Below are positions 1 through 10,700 of a DNA stretch of 64,000 bases, in pieces. The stretch spans positions 11,496,518-11,560,517 of the forward strand of contig NC_065563.1 of the NCBI RefSeq assembly GCF_022605725.1. The letters run 5' to 3'. The translations under genes and the position numbers were made by a program. Every line of letters starts with the position of its first letter. Position 1 is the stretch's first letter. The stretch is from Anthonomus grandis grandis. Lineage: Eukaryota > Arthropoda > Insecta > Coleoptera > Curculionidae. The notes under the pieces were generated by a model. That model worked only from the letters and a program-made list of their open reading frames with translations, was not told the origin of the DNA and did not search any database.

Positions 1-77
1 TAAAAATAAATTCAACGGATTTTAAAAACCCAAATTCAATTATCTCCTTATATAATGCTTTTGTCCTCAGTAAACTT

Positions 78-536
78 TCTTTTGCCTCAGTAATATGGAA
101 TCCGAAGTACAATGTAGACATGACGCGCCTAGAGCGGGTACAAAATAGGTTTCTAAAATATCTAGGATTTAAGACCAATATGCCAATATACAACCATAAT
201 TATACCATTATACGAGCCAAATTTAAATTTTTAACTCTTGAATACAGAAGAAATATCACAGATCTTTTTACGCTTTATAAAATAGTAAATTGTCACGTCG
301 ATTTACATTATCTTCTATCTCACATTAATATACGGATACCAAGGCAAAATGCAAGAAACCGAGACTTGTTTGCAGCCGATTTTTATCGAACCAACGTAGG
401 ACAGAACTCTCCACTTTCTAGAATTCAAACTGTTTTTAATTTTTACAACAATTTTCTGAATTCGGATATTTTTGGAACGCCGATAGGATCCTACAAACGC
501 CAATTAAAAACCTATTTTTTAAAAAAGATAGAATAA
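78..536 (+). pseudogene. LINE reverse transcriptase, C-terminal fragment
   Basis: An open frame without a full-length start. It reads FASVIWNPKY and then LERVQNRFLKYLGF, the thumb and post-RT signature of jockey/CR1-type non-LTR retrotransposons, and ends at a stop at 534-536. Only about 150 residues remain of a normal ~900-residue ORF2, so the copy is 5'-truncated and dead. It lies inside the intron that follows Spt6 exon 5, antisense to Spt6. The A/T-rich stretch to about 690 may be its 3' UTR. Family assignment is from motif recognition; the clade is not certain. Confidence 0.7.
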
Positions 537-814
537 TTTTATTTTTGTTTATTTAATTCAGAACTTGTAACAGTTTACGCTCTATTTAATCTCAATAGTG
601 TACTCATCTAAATTTCCCTTTTCTTTTTGATTGTATCTACACACGTAACATGTAAATTTAAGACAATGTTTGGTAAACCTATCATAAGTTTGTTATATAT
701 ACACAGTGGATGCTTTTTTGGTACTTGTGTACTGTTCGCAACCTGAACTTGTAATAAATAATAAATAAAATATTAATAAATAAATAAATAAGTAAGCAAC
801 GTCGTATTTTAGGG

Positions 815-1045
815 TTAAAGAGAGCGTCAAATAAGACTCCCATTTCGGAAAAAAAATATAGGTGGTTCCATTTAAGAAAAAGTTCAAATTATATATCACA
901 CTTTTTTGGGACACCCTGTATCAACCAAACTAGTTTTGAAAAGTAGCCTTTCTAACTCAATTAACATTCCCCCTATTAAATGTTTTTTCAAGATTTAGCC
1001 GCAATCGAGCACCGCGATATTAAATGGACACCCTGTATATTTATT
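815..1045. mobile_element. MITE-like fragment with ACACCCTGTAT ends
   Basis: Two copies of the end motif ACACCCTGTAT lie at about 911 and 1028. This is the kind of terminal sequence carried by insect mariner-like elements; the complete element at 22979-28001 begins CAGGGTGTTTCC. No coding sequence is visible between them. It is probably the decayed end of one or two non-autonomous DNA transposons in the Spt6 intron. The remaining sequence up to 1345 is AT-rich intron with nothing else I can name. Confidence 0.35.
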
Positions 1046-1345
1046 ACTAATAGTTATTCTTTTCCTATGTGATTATATTAACAGTATACTGCAAACTTTT
1101 TGTTTAATTTATTAAAATAGTGTTTGATTTCCCTAACTGTCAAATTGCCTATGTCCCTTCCAAATAAAAATACTGACCATTTTTTGTTACAGCATCATTG
1201 ACAGAAACATCTAGTGGATATTGAAAAATTAAATAAACTAAAAGAAAGTAAATAATTTTCGTTTTTTTTTCAATTCTCACAGTTTTTTGTCTCTCCTGTA
1301 AAATTGCGACTTAAACAATTTGCTTTTTAAAGTGACGACCCTTAC

Positions 1346-4300
1346 CCTCCTCATATTCATCTTCTTCATCCTCCTCGTCCTCATCATATTCATCGTCATA
1401 TTTGGAGAACTCGTCATAGTCAAAATCGACCCCAAAAGTCTCCTGAGCCTCCTGCAGGGCCGCATCCGTGAATATCGGCCTCTTCTTCTTTTTGGCGATC
1501 GGTTTCCCGTCATCGTCCACGATAAAGTCGTCCGCATCGGAATAATCGCCCTCCTCTTCCTCCTCGCCAAAATGTTCGGGTTCCGGGGCCGGCCTATGGG
1601 ACCTCTCCGAGTGACGTTCGTCGTCCTATATAAGTTTCGTATCAGTTAAAAAAAAAATCACACACTGTCACTGAAAGCAACTGATTGAGATTACCTTTCT
1701 ACTAGCGGTGTCTCTTTCCTGATTAGCGCGAAGAGAAAGAAAAAAGGGTTTTTTGAAAGGTAAAACAAAAAAAAGAGGTACTTACGTCTTCTGAAAAAAG
1801 ATCATTGGCGATCTGTTCCCTCTCTTGCTCGGCATCGTGTTCGTCTTCTCCCTCGCTCTCTTCCTCTTGGATCCTTTTCAATCGCTTGAATTTCTGTGAA
1901 AGACAATTCAATTTATTAGTATATACTATTAGTAAAGTTATCGCTCTGTTATTACAAAAAATAAATAAGAACAAGCTACAAGGTATTCACTAAACGATGA
2001 AAAATAGCCGCATATGAACATAAACGTTGCTGTAGACATTTAATTTCGGTGCTAAATATTTGAAATGACGCTGTCCATTTTGATTAAGCCTATTTGTTGT
2101 GGGGTAGTAAAGTCTCCTCATGTCCATTATTTTTGTTTCCTTATAAAGTAAATTGGTTGGAAATAGTCGATTTTTTCCAAATATAATTTTTAGTATACAT
2201 TTTTGAAGGATGGTTATTAATTGCTGTAAGTGGCAATACCGGACACCACCCCACCCGATCAATCCTTAAGTCAAATGAGATTGAACCAACGAATAGTAAG
2301 TATATTATGGTAAGGTTCTTGACACTTAGGTATTGTTTTAAATATTCAAAAGTTGAACCTAAACCTCTAATTTTATTGGTCAACTGCTTTAAATTGTAAA
2401 TCCCATTTAAGGACTTTCCTGCAAGACTCCAACTCAGTCAATTTTTAAGAGAACGCCAATTGAATGATCCATTTTTTTATAATAAAATTTTATTTACGGA
2501 TGAAGCCACGTTCACAAGGAGAGATATTTTTAATATATATAAATAATAATAAATATTTGGTGTGCTATCTTTGAGGATTGTATTGTGGGACCGTTTGAAT
2601 TGCCAGCTAAGCTTAATGGAGAACGTTATCTAAATTTCTTGAGGAATGATCTATCCATTCTTCTAGAAGATGTGCCCCTAAATTTAAGACGTGACAGTTG
2701 GTATATGCACGATGATGGTGCACCGGCACATTATTCACTGCAAGTCAGAAATTACTTGGACGAAATTTATCCTCATAAATGGATTGGTAGAGGTAGTGAA
2801 TATCCGTGGCCTGCGCGTAGTCCCGATCTTAATCCCTTAGATTTGTATTTCTGGGGCTACTTGAAATCACTTGTGTATAAACATAAATTAAATAACCGTC
2901 AGGAATTGTGACAAAAGATTGTGGAAGGAGTCAATACCATCAGGGCCCAAGAAGAATCATTGTTTGGAGTCAGGCAAAATTTAAATAAAAGAATTAGACA
3001 ATGTGTCCTAGTGGATGGTGAACATTTTGAACAATTATTATAATCAACAGCCTTTTTTAATTTTATCGTTGTTAATTAAATTTTAGATTAAGTGTTCATA
3101 TACAACCTAATAAAAAAATGCATTTATTTCGAAAACGGTCTACTTTTTGGAGATCAAAGAAGTATACCTTTTTTGACTAGAATTAAATGCTGTTTTATTA
3201 TTAAAAGTGAAAGTAAAAACGCGCGCATCCCACTGTCTACTGACAGCGTGGGGTGTTTCGGGGGTGGGGGAAGGGATTCGCTGAACTTTCGAAGGTACTT
3301 CAGTCAGTCTTGTCCCGGCATCGGTAGAAGTAGGTTGGAAGAAAATGTTTGGCTTTACGGTGGTACAGTGTCATTGTTTTATTTCGTGTGTGTGGTTCCT
3401 GTGAAGTTGGAGTGAAAGGTAAGTAGTACTAATTTTTTTTTACAATTGCATGCAATTTATTTTGATTTATAGAAATTCATATTTTAGTAGTAGCAATTCT
3501 TGAGGCAATTTGTCAAATCTGATTAACTAATATTGTAATTTCAAATTTATCGTGGATTTTTTCGCTAAATTCACATTTAAAGAACAAAACAATTCTAGTA
3601 ACAATGACATTTTTATAATAATTTTAAATTTGAATTACTATTTTATTTATATTAATGCATTTCAAATTCATCTTTATTTACGATTGGATATTGGATTTGC
3701 CATAGGTTGCATTAAAAACTAGAATAAATTAAAAGAATTTAATTGCTAAATTCACATTTACATGAAATCACTAAGGGGTTATAATACAAATACGAATTTT
3801 AATATTTTTTCAAAAATTTCCAAAAACTCAGGGAAATTTATTCGTTAAATTTCCACCTTTTACAACAGTGAAACATTTCCTTTAAAACATTTTAATATTT
3901 TTGCTCAAAAGTGTCTTGTGAATTTATTAATTTATACAGGGTTTTAAAAACAACAACCAAAATATTTATTGAAAAATTTATTCGCTAAATTTGCACTTCA
4001 AACTAATTTTATAAAAAAGGGAATAAGAATTTTCTGTAGGAAATTTATTCGTTAAATTTCCACTTTATTAAAATTGCCTTTGTCTTCATAAGATAATAAT
4101 TAAAGTAAAGGTTTATATAACTACAACTAAATGGGATCTAAATAAATTAATATCCAATCGTAGGTAAGCAGCAAAGACATTTATAATGAGTATCAAGTAT
4201 TAATTTGTGTAACTTTAAAGCGTTCTTTTTAGATTTTAAGAAGTAATTTTCCAGTTTATTTATCTTATTGAAAATAATTATAGCTTGACGTCACTTGACT

Positions 4301-6192
4301 CGACTTAACTAATAGTATTGACAAAACATGTAACCAGTGTGCTATTTTTCCCTTGAAAAATTGACAAAGCATATATCAGTGTGCTTCCTTGAATAAAATT
4401 GACAAAGCATGTAACCAGTGTGCTATTTTTCCCTTAAAAAATTGACAAAGCATGTATCAGTGTGCTTCCTTGAATAAAATTGACAAAGCATGTAACCAGT
4501 GTGCTATTTTTCCCTTAAAAAATTGACAAAGCATGTATCAGTGTGCTTCCTTGAATAAAATTGACAAAGCATGTAACCAGTGTGCTATTCCCTTGAAAAA
4601 TTGACAAAGCATGTATCAGTGTGCTTTTACCCTGAATTTTTGACTTAAAGGAATGGTTTTTAGTGGGTCAGGGCTGGAAAAGGCCTTAACCCCACACTAT
4701 CCCGGGCCGGCCCGGGGTGTCTGTTTGCAGATTTTTTTAACCTATCTAAAAAAAAAAAAAAAAAAAAAACGACGGTAAGTATGTTTTAGGCAATCCCAGA
4801 CATAGAAGAATCTACATTATAAGAGGATAATGAAGCTTAAAAAAACCGATACCTGGCAAACTGGTTGGAGGCATATAAAATTGAAGCACTTTTGGTCATT
4901 ACTTTAAGAATTACTGCCTGGACTGGAACTACTTGATATAATTCAATGGGAAATTCGTATGGGAATAAAGTGATGTTTTTTAGGTATAATTTGACCAATT
5001 AAAGGAGAAAAACACTGTTTGCAGATGATCCAAACTATTAAAAAAATTAAATGATGATATAGGAATGGGTGGAAAAAAATTAATTCATATTCAAGAAATT
5101 AAAAAAATTTTTTTCTTTGAATTTCAGACTTTTCTTTAAATTTGAGTTTTTTTTCTTTATAATCGCCTTCCTGCAGATATCAAAGAGATTCATAATAGAA
5201 AGCTCCTTTGAAAGAGTGTACCTTGTTGCAAAAGACTATTATGAAATAGGAGACTTTTTAGCAGAGAGATTTTAAATGTACTATGTCCTTTGTTAATATG
5301 TTTTAATGCTTTATCAATGTATATGTAAATTTAAGTTTGAATTTTAATATTGTAATTTGTTTATTTATATTATATGTTAAATCTAGTTTATTGTATTCTT
5401 ACTATTTTATGGTTTCAAAATAATTTATTCATACCAACAAGGAAAAGTCATTTTCCAGTAATAATAATCAGTAGAACCCATATAACTAATATGCCTTTGC
5501 ACTGTAGAGTAATTCTAGAGCCATAGAAAATGTTTCAATCTTACCCTTCTTTCCACTTTAACGCCCAAATTCTCTTCGAGCAAATCATAGTCTTCATCCT
5601 CGAGCCGGTCATCGAGATCTTCATCGTCAGATTTTTTTCTTTTTTCTCTGCCCGATGCATCTGAGTCACCGTCACTTTCGTCTTCTATTGGATTGTCATC
5701 TATCAAGTCCTTAAGTTCTTCCCTCAGTCTGTCTTCGTCTAAATTGTAAAAATGTCACTTATTTATTTGAGGTTTTTGCTAATCAATTATTTTTTTTACC
5801 ATCTTCCTCCTCCTCTGAACTGTCGTCCATGGCTTTGACTTTTTTTAGCTTTTTCCGTTCATGGGGCTCCAACTCTTCCTCCTAAAAAAGTGGAAGTTAT
5901 TGTGGCTTAGTGTAGGGCCAATAATTCTTTATATAGGAGGATTTTATCCTAAATCACTTTAATAATAATCAAAAAGTGGATTTCAGAGGAGCAATAACAT
6001 GTGTGTTTTATAAAAACACCAGATTTAGTTAATTAAATGGTTGGTCATTAAGAACACTAAAATGTATGTTGATTGTAAGTACTGTGAAATTTAAAGTGTT
6101 TTTCGCATGCAATAAAGTGTTTTAATAAAAATGCACTGGGGCATTCTTACCTCACTACTCTCCTCCGCTTCTGATTCGATAAAATCGGCCAT
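1346..6192 (-). CDS. Spt6: Transcription elongation factor Spt6, N-terminal exons 1-5 (partial)
   Basis: Spt6 is a histone chaperone and elongation factor that travels with RNA polymerase II in the nucleus. Exons read on the minus strand: 6151-6192, 5800-5881, 5545-5738, 1786-1893 and 1346-1625. All have GT donors and AG acceptors and keep frame, giving about 235 residues of a protein usually near 1,700. The start [12 protein letters not shown] matches the family N-terminus. Diagnostic stretches are [23 protein letters not shown] acidic sequence, [18 protein letters not shown] and [21 protein letters not shown]. The whole part is the acidic, disordered N-terminal region. The helix-hairpin-helix, YqgF, S1 and tandem SH2 domains must lie left of base 1. 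Exon 5 ends in a clear donor (GAGGAGG/GTAAGG). The 3.65-kb third intron (1894-5544) is filled with mobile-element debris. Identification is firm. Confidence 0.93.
2396..3043 (+). pseudogene. Mariner-like transposase fragment (catalytic half)
   Basis: Reads [10 protein letters not shown] (first catalytic Asp region), then with frame breaks [26 protein letters not shown] and [17 protein letters not shown] (second Asp region), ending GEHFEQLL at a TAA near 3041. This is the arthropod mariner-related family often annotated next to DUF4817 N-terminal domains. An in-frame TGA follows NNRQEL at about 2911, and the N-terminal DNA-binding half is missing, so it is inactive. It sits in Spt6 intron 3, antisense to Spt6. 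Related copies are at 12940 and within 22979-28001. Confidence 0.8.
3215..3418 (+). promoter_or_regulatory. GC-rich island with initiator-like TCAGT and a donor site
   Basis: A GC-richer stretch inside AT-rich Spt6 intron 3. It contains TTCAGTCAGTCTTG at about 3298, resembling the arthropod initiator TCAGT, and about 115 bp later a consensus donor GAAAG/GTAAGTAG at 3419. It could be a promoter and first non-coding exon on the plus strand, or the 5' UTR of a lost retroelement. No downstream partner exon was identified. Confidence 0.25.
3555..4070. repeat. Diverged interspersed motif TTCGCTAAATTTCCAC, five copies
   Basis: Variants of ATTTATTCGCTAAATTTCCAC occur near 3561, 3741, 3839, 3981 and 4046, separated by unrelated AT-rich sequence. 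Spacing is irregular (65-180 bp), so this is either an old decayed tandem repeat or a recurrent motif. No coding frame. Confidence 0.45.
4317..4632. repeat. Minisatellite, ~81-bp unit of two half-units
   Basis: About four tandem copies. Each unit has two related halves, one with GACAAAGCATGTAACCAGTG and one with GACAAAGCATGTATCAGTGTG, separated by TTTTTCCCTT or CCTTGAATAAA. It lies in Spt6 intron 3 directly before a GC-rich segment that ends in a poly-A run, so it may have travelled with a retroelement 3' end. Confidence 0.75.
4646..4771 (+). mobile_element. Poly-A-tailed retroposed fragment
   Basis: A short GC-rich stretch with CCCGGGCCGGCCCGGGG, followed by TTTTTTAACCTATCT and about 22 consecutive A bases. 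The A tail and abrupt composition change suggest the truncated 3' end of a LINE or SINE inserted on the plus strand. No source element was recognised. Confidence 0.4.
5155..5290 (+). pseudogene. Degenerate LINE C-terminal remnant
   Basis: A plus-strand frame reads [17 protein letters not shown] with frameshifts after it. This resembles the conserved end of jockey-type reverse transcriptases (the N-x-LP-x-x-I signature). It is followed by AT-rich sequence to about 5450 typical of a LINE 3' UTR. It lies within Spt6 intron 3. Confidence 0.45.
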
Positions 6193-6440
6193 CCTGGCGG
6201 TTTCTTAAATTTTTTTTGGGTGAAACTGTTGACCAAGAACGTGAAGAAAATGGTGTTTCGAGGCACTTTAACGTTTTTCACTTTCAGTTAGGATTTTTTG
6301 CCAATATTTAAAATAGAGTAGTTATTTTTCTCGGGATGGCAACAAGAGACCGAAGTGACGTGAAGTTGGCTGGGATGAAACGTCAAATTTGACAAGTGAC
6401 GTTATCTAGGAGTGGGTGTTGCAATGTTTCCCAATTTCCC
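6193..6440 (-). promoter_or_regulatory. Spt6 promoter region with TGTCA/TTGCCA motifs
   Basis: The 250 bp upstream of the Spt6 start contain GATGGCAACAAG, GTCAAATTTGACAAGTGACG and GTGTTGCAATG. The same motif combination recurs near the starts of the UMP-CMP kinase, Der-2 and spin genes. The function is inferred from position only. Confidence 0.45.
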
Positions 6441-6594
6441 TAATAAGTTGAAGAATAAAAAAGATCCTTATTGATTCACTTATTTTTTAGGTAAAAGTTT
6501 CTGTTTATTTTATAATGAAAACGTTACCATAAGTTAGTTAATCACACATTTTTAAAACAAATCAGATGTTAGCTTACTGTATTTTGATATGTTT

Positions 6595-6995
6595 CTATTC
6601 TCCTAGAGGGCGCCATTAATACTAAGCCACTTACATCTCACCGGTAAATTCCCAAAGAGTTAATGGGGTGTTAGTTTCAAGCATGACTTATAGATGGTGC
6701 CACAAAACAATCATAAAAAAGTTTTCTGTAATATTCCGAAGTATAGTCGAGTTAGTTCTGATTACATCTTATAGGTGGCGCCCAAAAAATCCCATTTGTC
6801 CTAAATAAAGTTTTCTGTAATATATATTGAGCGGCAGCGCGTTAGTTCCATGCATGACTTATAGATGGCGCCCCAGAAACAACACAAAAAAAGATTTCTG
6901 TAATATTTTTTCGTGTTGGAGCGTTAGTTTTGAGAAATTGCTATAGATGGCGCTACTTGTTTAGTTACATAAATTAATAATAGAGGGCAGCAGGC
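6595..6995 (+). promoter_or_regulatory. Six CTCF-like sites in an ~85-bp tandem repeat
   Basis: Six motifs in the same orientation: TAGAGGGCGC (6604), TAGATGGTGC (6691), TAGGTGGCGC (6772), TAGATGGCGC (6862), TAGATGGCGC (6944) and TAGAGGGCAG (6981). Four fit the insect CTCF core (YAGRKGGCGC) exactly from TAG onward; two have one or two changes. They sit in degenerate ~85-bp units that also share TTTCTGTAATATT. The cluster lies between divergently oriented Spt6 and U6, which would suit an insulator. Binding is inferred from sequence. Confidence 0.5.
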
Positions 6996-7057
6996 TAATA
7001 TTTCACTGTTAGTCTCCGACCAGTTAGTACGTAAAATATCAGGGCTTCAAACCAGTC

Positions 7058-7077
7058 GTTGTACTCGCTTCGGCGGT

Positions 7078-7117
<40 letters not shown>

Positions 7118-7166
7118 GGCCCCTGCGCAAGGATGACACGCAAAATCGTGAAGCGTTCCACATTTT
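7058..7166 (+). ncRNA. U6: U6 spliceosomal snRNA gene
   Basis: U6 forms the catalytic core of the spliceosome together with U2. The sequence contains the invariant ATACTAAAATTGGAACGATA, ACAGAGAAGATTAGCATGG and CGCAAGGATGACACGCAAA blocks and ends CGTTCCACA followed by six T, a Pol III terminator. The 5' stem is GTAC-TCGC-TTCG-GCGG-TAC, a compensated variant with a UUCG loop. A TATA-like TAAAATATC lies 19-27 bp upstream, as expected for a Pol III U6 promoter; I could not place the PSE. It is tail-to-tail with Polr1B, whose stop codon is at 7322. It appears functional, although U6 pseudogenes are common. Confidence 0.95.
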
Positions 7167-7321
7167 TTGGATCTACTAGTCGTTGTGACATTATTTTTTT
7201 TAACTTGCATCTTTTCTTTTTTGATTTTAAGGTTAAAAAAAAAACATTCAGAAGAAACGTTCGCCATGCCTCGTTTATTTCGTATATAAAGTTCACATCA
7301 TTGTGGTGTAAAAAGGTCTCA

Positions 7322-7770
7322 TCACACATTTTCACAGCCTATTTTAACGTTTATATTACAAGACGCCAACTGGGTGACGAAAAACTTAAAAATATACGGA
7401 ATCTGAATCTCGGCTATGCCCTGACTTCTGCCGCACAGTTTACACGTGTCCCTCGTATCGTTCAAGTGGGGTTTATCGTGCTTCCTTGTCACCAACGTGA
7501 TGGGGCCTAAAAGCGAGCCACATTTCGTGCATATATGAACCTAAAAGTCCAATAAATTAACCATTTTTAACCCAAAAAGGTGCTTTTAATTAATTAATTA
7601 ATTACGTTGGTTTTATCTGAGCAGTTCAGTAAACGGTCTTGCAGCAAAAAGGAAGTTCCGTGACTAATCAGGGCGTCTCGCTCCATCTCACCGAAACGGA
7701 CCCCGCCCCCTTTTTTTCTTCCTTTTATCGGTTGCCTGGTTACTACGTCCATAGGACCCGTTGATCTTAC
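7322..7770 (-). CDS. Polr1B: Polr1B exons 15-16: C-terminal zinc module
   Basis: Exon 15 (7606-7770) reads [18 protein letters not shown] and [19 protein letters not shown], the anchor-region signature of all multi-subunit polymerase beta-like subunits. Exon 16 (7322-7540) reads [13 protein letters not shown], then [11 protein letters not shown], a CxxC...CxxC zinc site, and ends [25 protein letters not shown]. Together they are residues 998-1124. A plus-strand open frame here (7133-7510) is an antisense shadow. The exon 15 acceptor sits directly against the ~390-bp tandem repeat. Confidence 0.95.
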
Positions 7771-10700
7771 CTGAATATAAGTTTAGAACTTTAGGACAAA
7801 AGCAGATTAAAAGATTTAAAGAATTTTATGCATTACTGGACATTTTTGGGCAGAACTTTGGAATAACTGAAGATATGTTCATAATGTTTGTACAACAATA
7901 TAGTGGGATCCTTGAAGATGGATTTGAGGGCAAAAACGTCATTCTGAGTTAAGAACTTTGGTAGTTAGGACAGTTTTGGTTGAGGCATTTTTTTCTATAA
8001 TTTTCTTAAAAAAAATTTACTTTTCTCGACTATAGTACCATGAATAATTGAAATATTCTTAAAAGGCTTGTGTGCAAAGAGAGAGAATTTATTTCCCAAT
8101 AATTTAATACCAAAACGATTTTTGTACCTCAAAAACTCACGGAGTTAGGGACAATTATGTCCAACAAGCTCCAAGACCCACCAAACTTGGAGCTTTCAAT
8201 GTATGTTGCAACCTCAAGATTTTTATTAATTACTAGACATTTTTGCGCCTAACTTTAGAACGACTTAAGATATTTTTATAATTTTTGTACACTAACATAG
8301 TGGGATCCTTGAAGATGGATTTGAGGGCTAAAACGTCATTTTGGATGAAGAACTTTGATAGGTAGGACAGTTCCTGTTGAGGCATTTTTTTCTATAATTT
8401 TCTTAGAAAATTTTTACTTTTCTCGACTATAGTACCATGAATAATTGAAATATTCTTAAAAGACTTGCGAGCAAAGAAGGGGAATTTATTTCCCAATAAT
8501 TTCATACCAAAACGATTTTTGTACCTCAAAAACTCACTGAGTTAGGGACAATTATGTCCAACAAGCTCCAAGACCCACCAAACTTGGAGTATGTTGCAAC
8601 CTCAAGATTTTTATTAATTATTAGACATTTTTGCGCCTAACTTTAGAACGACTTAAGATATTTTTATAATTTTTGTACACTAATATACTGGGATTCTTGA
8701 AGATGGATTTGAGGGCAAAAACGTCATTCTGAGTTAAGAACTTTGGTAGTTAGGGCAGTTTTAGCTGAGGCGTATTTTTTCTCTAATTTTCTTAAAAATA
8801 CACTTTTCTCAATGTGATCTCTCGTGATAATATACTTTTGTTCAAGTATATTATTAAATCAATTTCTCAAGTTTATTATAAACTCCTTGAGTTAGAGGCA
8901 ATTTTGTCCACCACACACCGAACATGGGACTTCTAAACTTACATTTATAACCACTTAAGATTCTTTTATAATTCTTTCACGTAAGTAAAGAGGCTTACCT
9001 CAGGATGGACTTAAACATCTTGCTTGATTAATAATTCTGATAGTTACCATAGATTATGCACGCGACATACCTGCCATTTATCTGACACCATATGACGTAA
9101 CCTCTGGTAGTGTACCACCCCAAAGAATATCCGAGCGGTCATCTCCCTACCGTCTATTCCGGAATAAAGCGTCTCAGTACCATAATAGTTGTAACCACCT
9201 TAAAATGGATAAATAAATAAACCTTTATTACGCAACAACAAAATATTATATTATTAATTTACTTCCATGCTACCTGAAAAACACAGTACTAGTGGGCAGT
9301 TTCAATACAATACGACTTTATGCTAAACTCGTTTCTTAAAATTAGTTATCATTACGTGAATCTAATAGAAAAGCCTTGTATTTCTTCTTGAAAGTGAAAA
9401 GTGAGCATGATCTTATTAATTAATTTGTATACGTCAGAGTTTAACAAAAATACACCCTGATAGGCAATCTTATAATGTTTCTTAGGCGGTGACTATGTAA
9501 ATCTTGTCTTGCTGTGAAATAATCTGAAAGATATTTAGGGTACTTCGACTTGTACATTCTATAAACAAACTGACCAAAATGTAAAGCTGCTCTCTGTTCA
9601 TATTTTAGTATTTTACTCTCAACATATGTGGGTGTTATATGATCAAATTTTTGTATGTTGAAAACGAATCTCATAGAGGCGTTTTGAGCCAACTGAATTT
9701 TATTCTACATTGAGTGAGGTAATTGTAAAAAACAACATGGCAATAATCTAGATGTGACCAAACAAACATTAATTTGATATTTTTGGGCAAATAAAATTGA
9801 TACAAACTTTTAAGTAAAGCGTACATGCACGATAATGTTTTATTAACACGTACCTTATCAAAAATGACACCAAGATTTTTTGCTGATGCTGAACAAGAAA
9901 GGACACTGTTATTTATATGCAAAGTAGTGAAATTAGATTGAAGAAATTGTTTTTTTTGAATGTATTAGAACCTATGAGTAAGTATGTGTTTATTTATTAT
10001 ACATTTAAATATTGAGTTTAAGTCTTAGCTCTGAAAGTTGTTCAATTCTATTTTGCTTTGGTATAGGGGCTTAATAATAGAAGTTTTCCATATTTGTGGA
10101 AATTCCCCTTTGTGTTGAGATAAATTAAACACCCTTGTCAGAAATGGAGCAATAAGCTCCATGCTGAAAAGAAGATCATAACCTATTTGGTCAATACCCA
10201 CATACTTTTTGATTTTTTATATATATGTTAAAATAAATTTCGAAAATCCGAAATTTCGTTGAATTTTAGTTTTATCCAGTTAATACTCGTTTTCTTGAAC
10301 TTCTCTTGGATAATGCTGCACGTAAATGATGCAATAAGTATTATTTAGTTACGTTTCCGACAGCGCAAAAAAAAATGAGTGATTTAGAGTCATTTTCACG
10401 ATTTATGGCGCGATTTAATGAAATGCTTGGTGTCACGTAAAGACTTGAATACGTCTTGTATGAATGCTACACAATATAGTGATATTTTGGAATCGGTAAA
10501 AGTGGCAAAAAATGCTAAATCTAAAACGACATTACAATATATGCTTATAAAGATTTGATGTCTGTGTGGTGAAACAAATATAAGGTATTTCATCAAAATT
10601 GATGAAATTTTTGATATTCTACATGAGACTCACTTGGCTATCGGTCATGGCGGAAAGCATCGCATGTTGAATGAGATAAATAAAAAGTATAAAAACGTAA

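Noticed and set aside
1277..1649. Arg-rich minus-strand and Leu/Ile-rich plus-strand frames over Spt6 exon 5
   Set aside because: Frame shadows of the acidic Spt6 coding sequence.
4317..4632. Short regular repeats considered as a CRISPR-like array
   Set aside because: Units are directly adjacent without unique spacers, in a eukaryotic intron; a minisatellite explains it.
7133..7510. 125-codon plus-strand frame downstream of U6
   Set aside because: Antisense to Polr1B exon 16, which has family-level homology on the minus strand.
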